Positions 25,174 through 33,864 of a stretch of 64,000 nucleotides of DNA are shown in pieces. The position numbers were made by a program, and so were the translations under genes. Below the pieces are notes generated by a model, which saw nothing but the letters and a program-made list of their open reading frames with translations, was not told the DNA's origin and searched no databases. The number at the start of each line of letters is the position of its first letter. Within the stretch, counting starts at the first letter, position 1. Source of the stretch: an uncultured Myxococcales bacterium. GTDB taxonomy: Bacteria > Myxococcota > Myxococcia > Myxococcales > Myxococcaceae. The stretch covers positions 372,001 through 436,000 of the forward strand of contig CALJKW010000022.1 of NCBI GenBank assembly GCA_937980205.1, in the 5' to 3' direction.

Positions 25174-25566
25174 CTACTTCTTCGCCTTCGGCTTCTCGGC
25201 CGCCGCCGGCGCCGGCTTGCCACCCTTGCGCAGCTCGAGCACCCAGTGGGCCAGCGCCCAGCGGTCGTCTTCGGGCAGGTGCGCGAACGCCACCATCGGC
25301 GTCCCGGTCACCCCCGTGCTCAGCGTCTTGAACACCGCGTCCGGGCTGTCGCCCTGCTTGAACGGCTCGGTGGTGAAGTTGCGGGGCTTGGGGTTGAGCG
25401 CCGCCGCCGCGGGGCCCGTGCCGTCGCCCTTCTCGCCGTGGCACGCGGCGCAGTTCACCGAGAAGGCGCTCTTGCCCTTGTCGAGCAGGGCCTGGTCGAC
25501 CTTCGCCGGCGGCCCGGCCAGCGCAGCCGCGGACACGAAGGCGCACAGCAGTGCAATTCTAGACAT
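25174..25566 (-). CDS. Periplasmic monohaem cytochrome c
   Basis: This 130-residue class I cytochrome has a signal peptide (MSRIALLCAFVSAAALAGPP), a single haem site NCAACHGEKGDGTGP and a distal Met in GTPMVAFAH. It ends in an alanine/lysine-rich tail. It lies inside the molybdoenzyme operon between the chaperone gene (8-base overlap) and moaA. It probably shuttles electrons between the haem-b gamma subunit and the respiratory chain. ATG 25566 is chosen because it starts the signal peptide. Confidence 0.92.
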   Translation of the reverse strand: MSRIALLCAFVSAAALAGPPAKVDQALLDKGKSAFSVNCAACHGEKGDGTGPAAAALNPKPRNFTTEPFKQGDSPDAVFKTLSTGVTGTPMVAFAHLPEDDRWALAHWVLELRKGGKPAPAAAEKPKAKK

Positions 25567-26272
25567 TACGATTGGCTCCTTGGGTGTGAGGGGTTGCTGC
25601 ACAAGAGACGTCGTCGGGCTCGGCCGCGCCCGCGAAGAAGTCGAGCGGAGCCGGCCTCGCCCCCAGCGCCGCGCACTGCGCCGCGACCAGCTCGGCCGCC
25701 CACGCGAACGCGGGGCCGAACGCCGGGTGCGCCGCGACGCGAGGGTGCGCGCCGACGGTCATCGCCAGCCTGCCCAGGTGGCTGTCGAGGAACTTCCGCC
25801 GCGCGTCGAGCACCACGAAGGTTCCCTCGGCATCACACCATGCCCGCACCGCCGCCGAGCGGGCGAGCAGCACCGCGTAGAACTCGAGCTCGCACGCGAG
25901 GTGATCGGGCAGATCGCGCCCCTCGGCCGCGTCGGTCACCTCGAGCCCGAACGCCCGGTAGAAGCCGCAGAGGTCGGCGAGGTCGTGCCCCTTCGCCATG
26001 CCCCGCATGCGCCCGTACTCGGTCTCGTGCAGTGACAGCCGCTGCGCGTGCGAGCCGAACAGCCCGAGGTAGTCGCTGTTCAGCTCGTCGAGCCCGTGGC
26101 CCGACAGGTGCGCGCGGACCGCGGCGAGCGCCGGCGGCGGCGAGTCGACGGCCGCCTCGAAGCGCGCGAGCTCGGCCTCGAGCGTGTCGCCGGGGTACGC
26201 GGTCAGCCGCGCGGCGAGCGCGAACTCGAGCGCCCGCCGCTCGAGGCCGTCGACGTTCTCCAGGTCGGTCAT
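25559..26272 (-). CDS. TorD/DmsD-family molybdoenzyme maturation chaperone
   Basis: This 237-residue all-helical protein belongs to the NarJ/TorD/DmsD group. The family's central signature appears as LNSDYLGLFGSHAQRLSLHETEYGRMRG, followed by DLADLCGFYRAFGLEV and the acidic DLPDHLACELEFYAVLL. Such chaperones bind the Tat signal of the alpha subunit and help insert the bis-MGD cofactor. In ethylbenzene dehydrogenase and selenate or chlorate reductase operons the same position holds the delta gene. It overlaps the gamma gene (ATGA). Confidence 0.88.
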   Translation of the reverse strand: MTDLENVDGLERRALEFALAARLTAYPGDTLEAELARFEAAVDSPPPALAAVRAHLSGHGLDELNSDYLGLFGSHAQRLSLHETEYGRMRGMAKGHDLADLCGFYRAFGLEVTDAAEGRDLPDHLACELEFYAVLLARSAAVRAWCDAEGTFVVLDARRKFLDSHLGRLAMTVGAHPRVAAHPAFGPAFAWAAELVAAQCAALGARPAPLDFFAGAAEPDDVSCAATPHTQGANRNV

Positions 26273-27117
26273 TTGTCGCTCACCTCGAACGGGGTCCACA
26301 CCATCGTCACGGCCTTGCGCGAGCCGACCTCTCCCTGGCCGCCCTGCCACACCGCGAAGCCGACGTACGTGCCGGCGCCGACCTTCACCGTGCTGCCGCC
26401 CTCGATGGCCAGCGGCCGGGTGATGACGAGCGTCCACTCGCCGTTCTCCCACGTGGCCTTCGCCTGGCTCTGGTGGCCTTCCTGCACCGCGCTGGTCGAG
26501 AACCCCTCGGCGAGGATCTCGTCGACCCCGTTCTTCGGGTACGACTGGGGGTTGCCCACCGCGCGTCCCGGCGAGAACTTCTCGCGCGCGGCCTCGTCGG
26601 TGACGGTGGTGCCGGGGTCGACGAACTCCATCGGGTACATGTCGGGCGACGCGTTCGGGTAGAGGTCCTTCACCTGCGGCTTCCCCCGCTCGGCGTCCCG
26701 CTGGTACTGCGCGCGCCAGTGGAAGATGTGCACCGGGTCGCCCTTCATGCCCATCATCACCGGCGGCGGCACCTGCTTGTCCGCGACCGGGAACTGCACC
26801 GCCGCCGCGTCCGAGAACTCGCCCAGCCGGCCCGCCTCGCTCTTGTCCGCGTCGCGCCAGCGCAGCCGCAGCGCGAGCCGCTTGCCGTCGTGCAGCGCCT
26901 GCACCGACACCTGGGTCGTCTTCGTCACCTCGGGGCGCGGCACCACCATCGGCTGCGCCATCAGCTGCACCTTCTCGGCCGGCACGCTGTCCCAGAGCCG
27001 CGCCTTGGGGTCGGGGGTCGAGAGGTCGGCGGTCGTCCGGTACGCGAGCAGCGGGCTCGCGCCGGCGGCCGTGGCGGTCAGCACAGACATCATCAAGAGC
27101 GCGCGTGTCTCGTTCAT
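26269..27117 (-). CDS. Haem-b-binding gamma subunit of a type II DMSO-reductase-family enzyme
   Basis: This 282-residue periplasmic protein has a signal peptide (ALLMMSVLTATAAGA) and the beta-sandwich of the EbdC/SerC/DdhC family. Examples are VQALHDGKRLALRLRWRDAD, DAAAVQFPV, MMGMKGDPVHIFHWRAQ and the late GTYVGFAVWQGGQGEVGSRKAV. The family holds one haem b with Met and Lys axial ligands; the Met-rich MMGMKG segment is a candidate. It accepts or delivers electrons for the alpha-beta dimer. The start is ATG 27117, or possibly GTG 27135. Confidence 0.9.
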   Translation of the reverse strand: MNETRALLMMSVLTATAAGASPLLAYRTTADLSTPDPKARLWDSVPAEKVQLMAQPMVVPRPEVTKTTQVSVQALHDGKRLALRLRWRDADKSEAGRLGEFSDAAAVQFPVADKQVPPPVMMGMKGDPVHIFHWRAQYQRDAERGKPQVKDLYPNASPDMYPMEFVDPGTTVTDEAAREKFSPGRAVGNPQSYPKNGVDEILAEGFSTSAVQEGHQSQAKATWENGEWTLVITRPLAIEGGSTVKVGAGTYVGFAVWQGGQGEVGSRKAVTMVWTPFEVSDK

Positions 27118-27131
27118 GGCTGCCTTTCGGT

Positions 27132-28265
27132 TCACGGCGTGTTGTTCCGCGGAGCCCCGAGCTTCTCGTCGAACGCCGCGCGCTCGACGACCCCCTCGGT
27201 GACCGGCACCCGCACCAGCTCGTTGCCCTGCTCGTCGAAGCCCTGGGCCTCGCCGCGCTCGACCTTGAACCGGTGCAGGATCTTGTCCGACGAGCCCATC
27301 AGCACGAGCAGCCCCTGCGCGATGGGGTCTTCCGGCAGCTTCTTGTACCGCTCGATGGCGCCGTCGACCTGCGGGCCGAACATCTGGTGCAGGTACGCGC
27401 GGTCGGCGTGAATCGGGGGGATGTAATAGATGTTCGGCTCGAGCCCCAGCTGCGGGTAGTAGGGCAGGGCGAGCTGCTTCTTGTGCACGAGGTAGTCGAC
27501 GGGGTTGTCGTCGCGCGCCTTCGCGGGCGGGCTGATGAACCCCATGATGCGGATCTTCCCGATGCAGTTGACCACGCACTGCGGCTGCACGCCCTGCTCG
27601 ACCGCGGGGTAGCAGCCCACGCACTTCTCGCTCACGCGAGTGTATGGGTTGTACATCGACTTCTTGTACGGACACGCGCGCACGCACTCGCCGTAGCCTT
27701 TGCACCGCGACTGGTCGATGAGCACGATGCCGTCTTCCTCGCGCTTGTAGATGGCCTTGCGGGGGCAGGCGGCGAGGCACGCCGGGTACGTGCAGTGCGC
27801 GCACGTGCGCGGCAGGTAGAAGAACCACTTGTCGTGCGGCAGCGAGCCGATGTGGCCGCCCTTCTCGACGAGCCCCTGGCAGTCGTCCTCGCCGATGTTC
27901 GGGTACATCCAGTCTTCGTCCTGCGGAGCGAAGTGCACCGCCCGCTCGGTCGGCGGCGCCGCCTCGAAGATGGTCTTGCCGGCGTAGGTGCCGTTCTTCG
28001 CCCAGTCCTGCCGGCCGAGCTTCTCGAGCACGCGCAGGTCCCACGCGAGGGGGTAGCCGCCCCACGGCTTCGTCTCGACGTTGTTCCAGAACATGTACTC
28101 CTGGCCCTTGCCGGACGTCCACGTCGTCTTGCAGGCGAGCGTGCACGTCTGGCAGGCGATGCACTTGTTCAGATCGAAGATGATGGCCCACTGCTTCTTC
28201 GGGCGCGCCTCGTCGTAGACGTACTCCATGTCTCGTTTGAGGTGCCAATTGTTGACTTTTGCCAT
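27132..28265 (-). CDS. Iron-sulfur beta subunit of the molybdoenzyme (NarH/EbdB/NxrB type)
   Basis: This 377-residue protein has four ferredoxin-like cysteine groups: CIACQTCTLAC, CAHCTYPACLAAC, CKGYGECVRAC and CVGCYP with a later CVVNC. They carry the four-cluster electron wire of type II enzymes. It has no signal peptide, so it should be carried over the membrane with the Tat-targeted alpha subunit. WNNVETKPWGGYP and MYNPYTRVSEKCVGCYP are well conserved in NarH, SerB, EbdB and NxrB. ATG 28265 lies 8 bp after the alpha stop. Confidence 0.94.
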   Translation of the reverse strand: MAKVNNWHLKRDMEYVYDEARPKKQWAIIFDLNKCIACQTCTLACKTTWTSGKGQEYMFWNNVETKPWGGYPLAWDLRVLEKLGRQDWAKNGTYAGKTIFEAAPPTERAVHFAPQDEDWMYPNIGEDDCQGLVEKGGHIGSLPHDKWFFYLPRTCAHCTYPACLAACPRKAIYKREEDGIVLIDQSRCKGYGECVRACPYKKSMYNPYTRVSEKCVGCYPAVEQGVQPQCVVNCIGKIRIMGFISPPAKARDDNPVDYLVHKKQLALPYYPQLGLEPNIYYIPPIHADRAYLHQMFGPQVDGAIERYKKLPEDPIAQGLLVLMGSSDKILHRFKVERGEAQGFDEQGNELVRVPVTEGVVERAAFDEKLGAPRNNTP

Positions 28266-28273
28266 GGTGACCC

Positions 28274-31200
28274 TCAGCCCTTCTTGATGAACCCGCCGGT
28301 CAGGTACGCCTTCATGCCCGCACTCTCGTACGTCGGCCGGTAGCCCAGCTGCGCGGGCCGCCACAGCCCCTCTCCGGCGCTGCCGCCCGGCTCGGCCCGG
28401 GTGAGCTTCACGAACGACTCGCGCGGCGCGCCGACCGGGCAGTGCACGTCGGGCGTGAAGCCCTTCATCACCACCTGGCCGAACAGGTCCTTGTGCACCA
28501 GCGAGTCGGTCATCAGCGTCGGCCGCAGCCACGCGCGCGTCGCGCTCTGGTGGCTGCCGTACCGGTACATCGCCTGGTAGTTGGTCTCGGGGCTCTTCGC
28601 GAGGCCGTCGGCGCGGCTCTCGTGGCCGCGCACCGACCCGAACGTCGCGCCGTACATGTTGTGCCAGGTGCGCGCGATGCCGCGCGGCGTGCCCGGGTAG
28701 AACCGCACGCGCAAGAGCAGCCGGGCCACCTTCGCCGCCTCGGTGCCCGGCTTCACGTCGCGGTAGGGCCGGTCTTCGGGGTCGGCGTCGATGTAGACGT
28801 AGTCGCCGTCTTCGAGGTTGAGCTCGCGCGCGTCGAGCGGGTTCAGGTCGACGTACCCTTCGGTCACCGACGGCATGCGCTTGTCGTGGCGGTAGACGTC
28901 GCCGAACGGCCCGAACAGCACGCCGGTGAAGTCGGTGTCGACCGGCGTGGTGTGCGCGCCGTGGCGGTACTTGGGCGTGTGGTAGACGTGCGTGTAGCTC
29001 TTCGCCCGGAGCGGGTGCTGCGACTTCACCAGCTCGTCGACCGAGAGCATCACGTTGCGCACCTGCCGCACCTCGACGCGCAGGTCCGAGCGCTCGAGCC
29101 CGTAGCCCTCGGGCCCGGTGGGCCGTATGGCCGGGTGGGCCTTCGCGACGATGACGTTCGGCTCGTACGGCGTCGAGTCGACGGGCTCGCGGTACACCAC
29201 GAGGTTCTCTCCGTGCTCGATGAACTCTGCTTCAGGCCGGTAGAACTCGAGGCGGCCCGACTTGGTGTGCCACGGCTGGTCTCCCTTCGCTTGCTCGAAG
29301 CTCGAGTAGCGCGGGTAGGTGCGGTTGTTGACCAGCGCGGGGATGCCCTGGGCCGCCTTCTTCGCCACCTCGGAGAACTGGTAGCCCTTGAGCGACGGCG
29401 AGGCGTCGATGATGCGCTGCAGGTAGACCTGCACGTCGTCGCCGAACGCGAACTTGAAGTAGTCGGCGAAGCGGTCGTCTTTGTACAGCTTGCCCAGCGC
29501 CAGCGCGACGCCGGCGAGGATCTCGAGGTCCGGCTTCGTGTCGTAGACGCGCTTGAGCGGCGTCGCCGGGTACACCTGGAAGAAGGGGTTGGTGCACGAG
29601 GCGGTGAAGTCGGGCTGCTTCATCTCTGCCCAGCTGTCGCACCCGAAGACGACGTCGGCGTACTCGCAGCTGCCCGTCCACCACCAGTCCGAGTACGCGA
29701 TGAACTCGATCTTCGGCAGCGTGTTGTTGACGACGTCGAAGTGCCACTTGACGTTGCCGATGACCGAGTTCGAGTTGTTGCTGAACATCGCCTTCGTCGG
29801 CGCGGGCAGGTGGCCCTTGGCGGTGAACAGCTTCTCGCCGACGCGCAGCGGGCGGTCGCCGTAGTTGTAGTAGTGCAGCGAGTCGTAGTGCAGGTACTTC
29901 CTCGAGCTCACCTTCCCCTTCGGGTCCTTCTGCACGTTGAAGGGGTCTTCGGTGGTGAAGGTGCCCATGCCGCCGAAGATGGCGGCGCGGTAGTTGCCGG
30001 CGTAGCTGCCGACGTTGCCGCCCTTGAAGCCGACGTTCCGGGTCAGCGACGCGACGAGGAAGATCGCCCGGTCCTTCAAGTCCGAGTTGAAGAACTGGTT
30101 CGGCCCCATGCCGGTGGGGAACGTGGTGGCCTCGGGGTTCTTGGCGATCTGCTCGGCGAGCGACATGATCGCCTTCGCCGGGGCGCCGGTGATCTTCTCC
30201 ACCTGCTGCGGCGTCATGTTCTTGTCGAGGTACTCGGACAGCAGCGAGAAGCCGGTGCGGACCTCGACCGTCGCGCCGTCGACCAGCTTCACCTTCTGCT
30301 TCGCCTCGAGGTCGACCTGAAGCCCCAGCCTCTCGAACCCCGGGCCCCAGTCGTCGCGCGTCACGGCCGCGGGCGCCTTCTTCTTCGCGTCCCACACCAC
30401 GTGGGCGAGGAACTCCTTCTCCATCGACTCGGCCGCGTGCTGCGTCGCCTGCGCCATGATCGGCGGCGGCTTCTGGCCCGCGGCGGTGAAGGTCAGGTTC
30501 TTCGGCCGCTCGTCCTTCCACCCGGGCAGCACGTCGGCAGGCCGCAGCGGCTGCAGCGTGTCCATTCGCACCAGGAAGGGCAGGTCGGTGTTCTTCGCGA
30601 CCCACGCGCGGTCGTACAGCTTCTTCTGGATGATGTGCTGCGCGAGCCCCAGCGCGAACGCGGGGTCGGTGCCGGGGCGGATGATGACGACCTCGTCGGC
30701 CTTCGACGCGGTCGCGCTGTACTCGACCGTCACCGCCACGACCTTGGTGCCCTTGAGGCGCGCCTCGGTCAGCCAGTGGCTGTCGGGCATCTTGGTCGTG
30801 ATCCAGTTCATGCCCCACACCACCACCAGCTTCGAGTGCTCGACGCTGAACAGCTCGAACTCGTTGGTCTGCGCGCCGGTCACCATCGGGTGCCCGGGCG
30901 GCAGGTCGGTGTGCCACGAGTAGCTGTCCCAGCCGCGCGCCGAGTGCGCCTTGTCGGGCCCCACCTTGCGGATGTTCGCGTCCGCGAGCGCCAGCATGTT
31001 CGCGAAGCGATACAGGCCGAAGATGCGCGTGGCGCCGAGGAAGGCCATGCCGCCGCGCGTCTTCACCGTCTGCGAGCCCGCCCCCTCGATGGCCTCGATC
31101 ATCGCCGGGTCGTACCCCTGCGCCTCGAGGTACTTCGCGCCCTGCTCGCCCGAGTACGTTCGCATGATGTTGTCGAGCGCCTTCGCCGACAGCTCGTACG

Positions 31201-31729
31201 CCTCGGGCCACGTCGCCTTGAGCCACTTGTCCTTGCCGCGCTGCAGGTACTTGGGGTCGACCGCGCCCGTCGTCGCGTCGCGCGGGCAGCCCTGCGTCAC
31301 CCAGTCCTTGAAGCCCTTGCGCACCATCGGGCCCTTGACGCGCCGGTCGCCGTAGATGCGGCGCACCAGCGCGAGCCCCTTCTGGCAGATGCGCGGGTCC
31401 CACCGCGCGCTGGCGCGGTTCCCGTACAGGTCCTCAGCCTTGCCATAGCCGTACGTCGGCCCGATGCGCGTCACCACGCCGTTCTTGACGTGTGCTCTGA
31501 GCAGACAGTTATGCGTGTCATTCGGCGCGCAGAGGAAGACGAACGTCGAGTCCGAGTTGAAGATGTTTCGGTACGCCTTCTCCCAGTCGCGGCTGGGGTA
31601 GGCCCTCAGCGGGTTGTCGACGGCGAGCGGCTGCAGGTACTTGAGCGGCGCGCCCTCGGCGGTGCCTGCCGCGACACCGGTCATGCCCAACAGGCCCTTC
31701 AACAGCTCCCGGCGCTGAAGCGAGATCAT
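28274..31729 (-). CDS. Periplasmic type II molybdopterin oxidoreductase, catalytic alpha subunit (NarG/NxrA-like)
   Basis: This 1151-residue bis-MGD enzyme has a Tat signal (QRRELLKGLLG). The FS0 cluster region is unusual: C67-APNDTHN-C75 and later C115 (RICQKG), instead of NarG's HxxxCxxxC. The block WDSYSWHTDLPPGHP followed by WGMNWITTKMPDSHWLTEARLKGTK aligns with NarG and holds the Asp expected to bind Mo. The length fits NxrA or periplasmic NarG-like enzymes better than EbdA, SerA or ClrA (about 915-980 aa). Substrate candidates are nitrate, nitrite, (per)chlorate, selenate or a hydrocarbon, and the sequence alone does not decide. ATG 31729 overlaps the upstream stop. Confidence 0.92.
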   Translation of the reverse strand: MISLQRRELLKGLLGMTGVAAGTAEGAPLKYLQPLAVDNPLRAYPSRDWEKAYRNIFNSDSTFVFLCAPNDTHNCLLRAHVKNGVVTRIGPTYGYGKAEDLYGNRASARWDPRICQKGLALVRRIYGDRRVKGPMVRKGFKDWVTQGCPRDATTGAVDPKYLQRGKDKWLKATWPEAYELSAKALDNIMRTYSGEQGAKYLEAQGYDPAMIEAIEGAGSQTVKTRGGMAFLGATRIFGLYRFANMLALADANIRKVGPDKAHSARGWDSYSWHTDLPPGHPMVTGAQTNEFELFSVEHSKLVVVWGMNWITTKMPDSHWLTEARLKGTKVVAVTVEYSATASKADEVVIIRPGTDPAFALGLAQHIIQKKLYDRAWVAKNTDLPFLVRMDTLQPLRPADVLPGWKDERPKNLTFTAAGQKPPPIMAQATQHAAESMEKEFLAHVVWDAKKKAPAAVTRDDWGPGFERLGLQVDLEAKQKVKLVDGATVEVRTGFSLLSEYLDKNMTPQQVEKITGAPAKAIMSLAEQIAKNPEATTFPTGMGPNQFFNSDLKDRAIFLVASLTRNVGFKGGNVGSYAGNYRAAIFGGMGTFTTEDPFNVQKDPKGKVSSRKYLHYDSLHYYNYGDRPLRVGEKLFTAKGHLPAPTKAMFSNNSNSVIGNVKWHFDVVNNTLPKIEFIAYSDWWWTGSCEYADVVFGCDSWAEMKQPDFTASCTNPFFQVYPATPLKRVYDTKPDLEILAGVALALGKLYKDDRFADYFKFAFGDDVQVYLQRIIDASPSLKGYQFSEVAKKAAQGIPALVNNRTYPRYSSFEQAKGDQPWHTKSGRLEFYRPEAEFIEHGENLVVYREPVDSTPYEPNVIVAKAHPAIRPTGPEGYGLERSDLRVEVRQVRNVMLSVDELVKSQHPLRAKSYTHVYHTPKYRHGAHTTPVDTDFTGVLFGPFGDVYRHDKRMPSVTEGYVDLNPLDARELNLEDGDYVYIDADPEDRPYRDVKPGTEAAKVARLLLRVRFYPGTPRGIARTWHNMYGATFGSVRGHESRADGLAKSPETNYQAMYRYGSHQSATRAWLRPTLMTDSLVHKDLFGQVVMKGFTPDVHCPVGAPRESFVKLTRAEPGGSAGEGLWRPAQLGYRPTYESAGMKAYLTGGFIKKG

Positions 31730-32523
31730 GGTGACGTCTCCTCGAGATGGGGCTCGTCTTGAACGGGCCTCGGTGAGAGCTCTCTGAGCGCGAGGTGCGG
31801 CAGCCTTCGGGCCAGCGCGCTCTCGACGATCGCGCGCGCCGCCGCGGGAGCCGCGCCCTGCCGCCCGCTCAGCCGGTAGAGCAGCACCCCTTCCGAGACG
31901 CCGAGCAGGGTGAGCGTCAACCCGGCGTGGAACCGCTGCACCAGGCGGCCGACCGGCCTCACCGCCTCGACCAGCTCGGGCTCCAGCGGCCCGTAGCGCG
32001 CGTCGTCCTCGGGGTCGTCGTAGAGCACGTCCACGCAGCGCGCGTCGCCGTGGCCCAGGCTCTGGTGCCGCGCGTGCCGCGCGTCGCTCGACAGCCCGGC
32101 GACCAGCCCGTCGACGGCCTCGCGCCAGTAGTCGCACGCGCCGGCGCTCGAGCTGGCGGCGCACGGCGCTCGCTCGAGCCGCGCCACGCCGCGGGCGGGC
32201 AGCCATCGGCCGGTGAGGCACCGCACGCGCAGCCGCCCGAGCAGCTGGGGCAGCGACGCCACCCCGTGCGGCTCGCCGAAGTGCCGGCGGTAGCCTGCGC
32301 CCAGCACCGCGCTGTGATCGAAGACGCGGCGCATGAGCTGCGGCGCGTCGACGTCGAGCGCGCACGCGAGCAGCTCGTCCTCCGTGCCGTGGGCGGCCGG
32401 GCCCACCACCGCCCGCAGCGCGGCGAGGCGCGCCCGCTGCCAGCGGCTCGCCAGATCTGCCGCGCGCTCGTCCTGGTCTTCTGCCGCGCTCGAGGTGCAC
32501 CGCTCACGATGAGGACGACTCAT
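31726..32523 (-). CDS. Uncharacterised protein heading the molybdoenzyme operon
   Basis: I do not recognise this 265-residue soluble protein. It is arginine- and alanine-rich with a conserved-looking central motif, APCAASSSAGACDYWREAVDGL then HQSLGHGDARCVDVLYDD, which contains three cysteines and several histidines. That recalls small-molecule or metal sensing output domains, but I cannot assign it. It overlaps the alpha gene start (ATGA) and its own ATG is 42.5 bp from a FNR box, so it is coexpressed with the enzyme. It could be an additional maturation factor or sensor. Confidence 0.75.
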   Translation of the reverse strand: MSRPHRERCTSSAAEDQDERAADLASRWQRARLAALRAVVGPAAHGTEDELLACALDVDAPQLMRRVFDHSAVLGAGYRRHFGEPHGVASLPQLLGRLRVRCLTGRWLPARGVARLERAPCAASSSAGACDYWREAVDGLVAGLSSDARHARHQSLGHGDARCVDVLYDDPEDDARYGPLEPELVEAVRPVGRLVQRFHAGLTLTLLGVSEGVLLYRLSGRQGAAPAAARAIVESALARRLPHLALRELSPRPVQDEPHLEETSP

Positions 32524-32558
32524 GAAGCCAGCATCCGAGATTAGTGGGGGGCGAGTTG

Positions 32559-32572
32559 TTGATCTGAGTCAA
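32559..32572 (-). promoter_or_regulatory. FNR box driving the molybdoenzyme operon
   Basis: TTGATCTGAGTCAA is centred 42.5 bp before ATG 32523. The -10 candidate is GATGCT (32535-32530). The box contains the TGA stop codon (32571-32569) of the NnrS-like gene just upstream, so regulatory and coding functions share these bases. Confidence 0.83.
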
Positions 32573-33855
32573 GCGGGCGTCGGCGCTCGCGCGCGCAGCC
32601 CGGCCCGATACACCGACAGCCCCGAGACCAGCGTCCAGGCGAGCAGCGCGTGCGAGGCCGCGAACGCGACGCCGCCCGCCGCGGCGAGCCCGGGCGCTGC
32701 CGCCCCCGCGCAGAGCAGGAGCACCGCGGCGCCGTGGGTGAGCACCTGCGCGCGCGGCAGTTGCGGCCTGAGCACCTCGTGCATCAGCGGAGCGCCCGGC
32801 CCCGAGCGCGACAGGTGCAGCCACACCAGGAAGGGGAGAATCTTGAACAGCATCCCCGAGATGAAGGCGGGGAAGGCGCCCGCCAGCACGAAGACTCCGG
32901 CGAGGTACTCGAGCCGGAAGCTCCACGGCCCCGGCGGCGAGAGGTAGGCGCCCGCGGCGGCCGCCGCGGCGAGGCTCAGGCTGAGCAGGCCCAGGCGAAA
33001 CGCCCAGAACGTCGCGTCGCGCACCCGCCGCTTGCTCGAGCGCCGCAGGCGCACCGTCTGCAGCACGAAGCCCCAGGTGGCGGCGGCGAGCAGCGCCGCG
33101 CCGGCGAGGGCGAGCGGCCGCTGACCCGAGGGCACGCCCCAGGACCAGGCGACCAGCCCGGCGCCCAGCGCGAGGGGCAGCGCGCGCGCGACGGCGACGG
33201 GGTAGCCGGGCGTGAGCTGGAACATCGGCACCACGAGGTACGAGACCGCGGCGAGCAGGCACAGCGCGAAGCCGAGCAGGCCCCACGCGGCGTGCACGTT
33301 GGTGAGCGCGATGAACGGCACGTTCCACGACAGGCCCAGCGCAGACGCGAGCGTGAAGCCCAGGCCGGCAGTGACCGCCAGCGCGAGCGCGGCGAGCCGC
33401 AGCGCCAAGAGGGTGGGGCCCACCGCGCGCGAGCGCCACAGCGCCACCGACAACGCCGACGCGTACGCGAGCAGCGTGACGACCAGCACCGCCGCGGCGA
33501 GGGGGAACAGCGCCGCCCCGCCGCCGAGGAACGCGGCCGCGAGCAGCACCGTGCCGGCGTTCAGGCCGGCGTGCGTGAGCGCGGCGATCGGGCGGCCGAG
33601 CGGCACCGCCGCGCCGACGGCCACCGGCAGCAGCTGCAGCAGCGCGCCGGCCATCACCTGCAGCATGAAGCCCAGCGCGACCAGGTGCACCGCAGCCAGC
33701 GTGTCGGGCGCCCACCGGCTCGCGGTCACCGTCTCCGCCCGCGCTGCGACCGTCACGCCCGCGGCGACGCCGTACAGCGGCGCGGTCAGGAAGAAGCGCA
33801 GCGGCGCCTCGATCGGCGGGCTCTGGTCGAGAGAGAGCGCTCGGGAAGAAGCCAC
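32569..33855 (-). CDS. NnrS-like/haem-copper-oxidase-I-like polytopic membrane protein
   Basis: This 428-residue protein has about twelve membrane helices. Intramembrane histidines lie in LAAVHLVALGFMLQVMAGALLQLLPVA, LTHAGLNAG, LTNVHAAWGLLGF and KILPFLVWLHLSRSG. The arrangement resembles NnrS or catalytic subunits of the haem-copper oxidase type lacking the full copper site. It follows FNR, hemerythrin and DUF2249 genes, a set associated with nitric oxide stress and denitrification. The start GTG 33855 is 9 bp after the DUF2249 stop. Its stop lies inside the next FNR box. Precise function unproven. Confidence 0.62.
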   Translation of the reverse strand: MASSRALSLDQSPPIEAPLRFFLTAPLYGVAAGVTVAARAETVTASRWAPDTLAAVHLVALGFMLQVMAGALLQLLPVAVGAAVPLGRPIAALTHAGLNAGTVLLAAAFLGGGAALFPLAAAVLVVTLLAYASALSVALWRSRAVGPTLLALRLAALALAVTAGLGFTLASALGLSWNVPFIALTNVHAAWGLLGFALCLLAAVSYLVVPMFQLTPGYPVAVARALPLALGAGLVAWSWGVPSGQRPLALAGAALLAAATWGFVLQTVRLRRSSKRRVRDATFWAFRLGLLSLSLAAAAAAGAYLSPPGPWSFRLEYLAGVFVLAGAFPAFISGMLFKILPFLVWLHLSRSGPGAPLMHEVLRPQLPRAQVLTHGAAVLLLCAGAAAPGLAAAGGVAFAASHALLAWTLVSGLSVYRAGLRARAPTPA

Positions 33856-33864
33856 GGGGGAAGG

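Noticed and set aside
28141..28170. TTGTTCAGATCGAA-like sequence inside the beta-subunit gene
   Set aside because: The half sites do not match FNR and it is in the middle of a coding region.
28274..31729. Calling the enzyme ethylbenzene dehydrogenase or nitrate reductase outright
   Set aside because: The alpha subunit is larger than EbdA and carries a different cluster motif from NarG. The gamma and cytochrome subunits do not decide the substrate.
28442..31762. A 1106-codon plus-strand open frame
   Set aside because: It is antisense to the molybdoenzyme alpha gene, which has clear family motifs. The long frame is a result of high GC at third positions.
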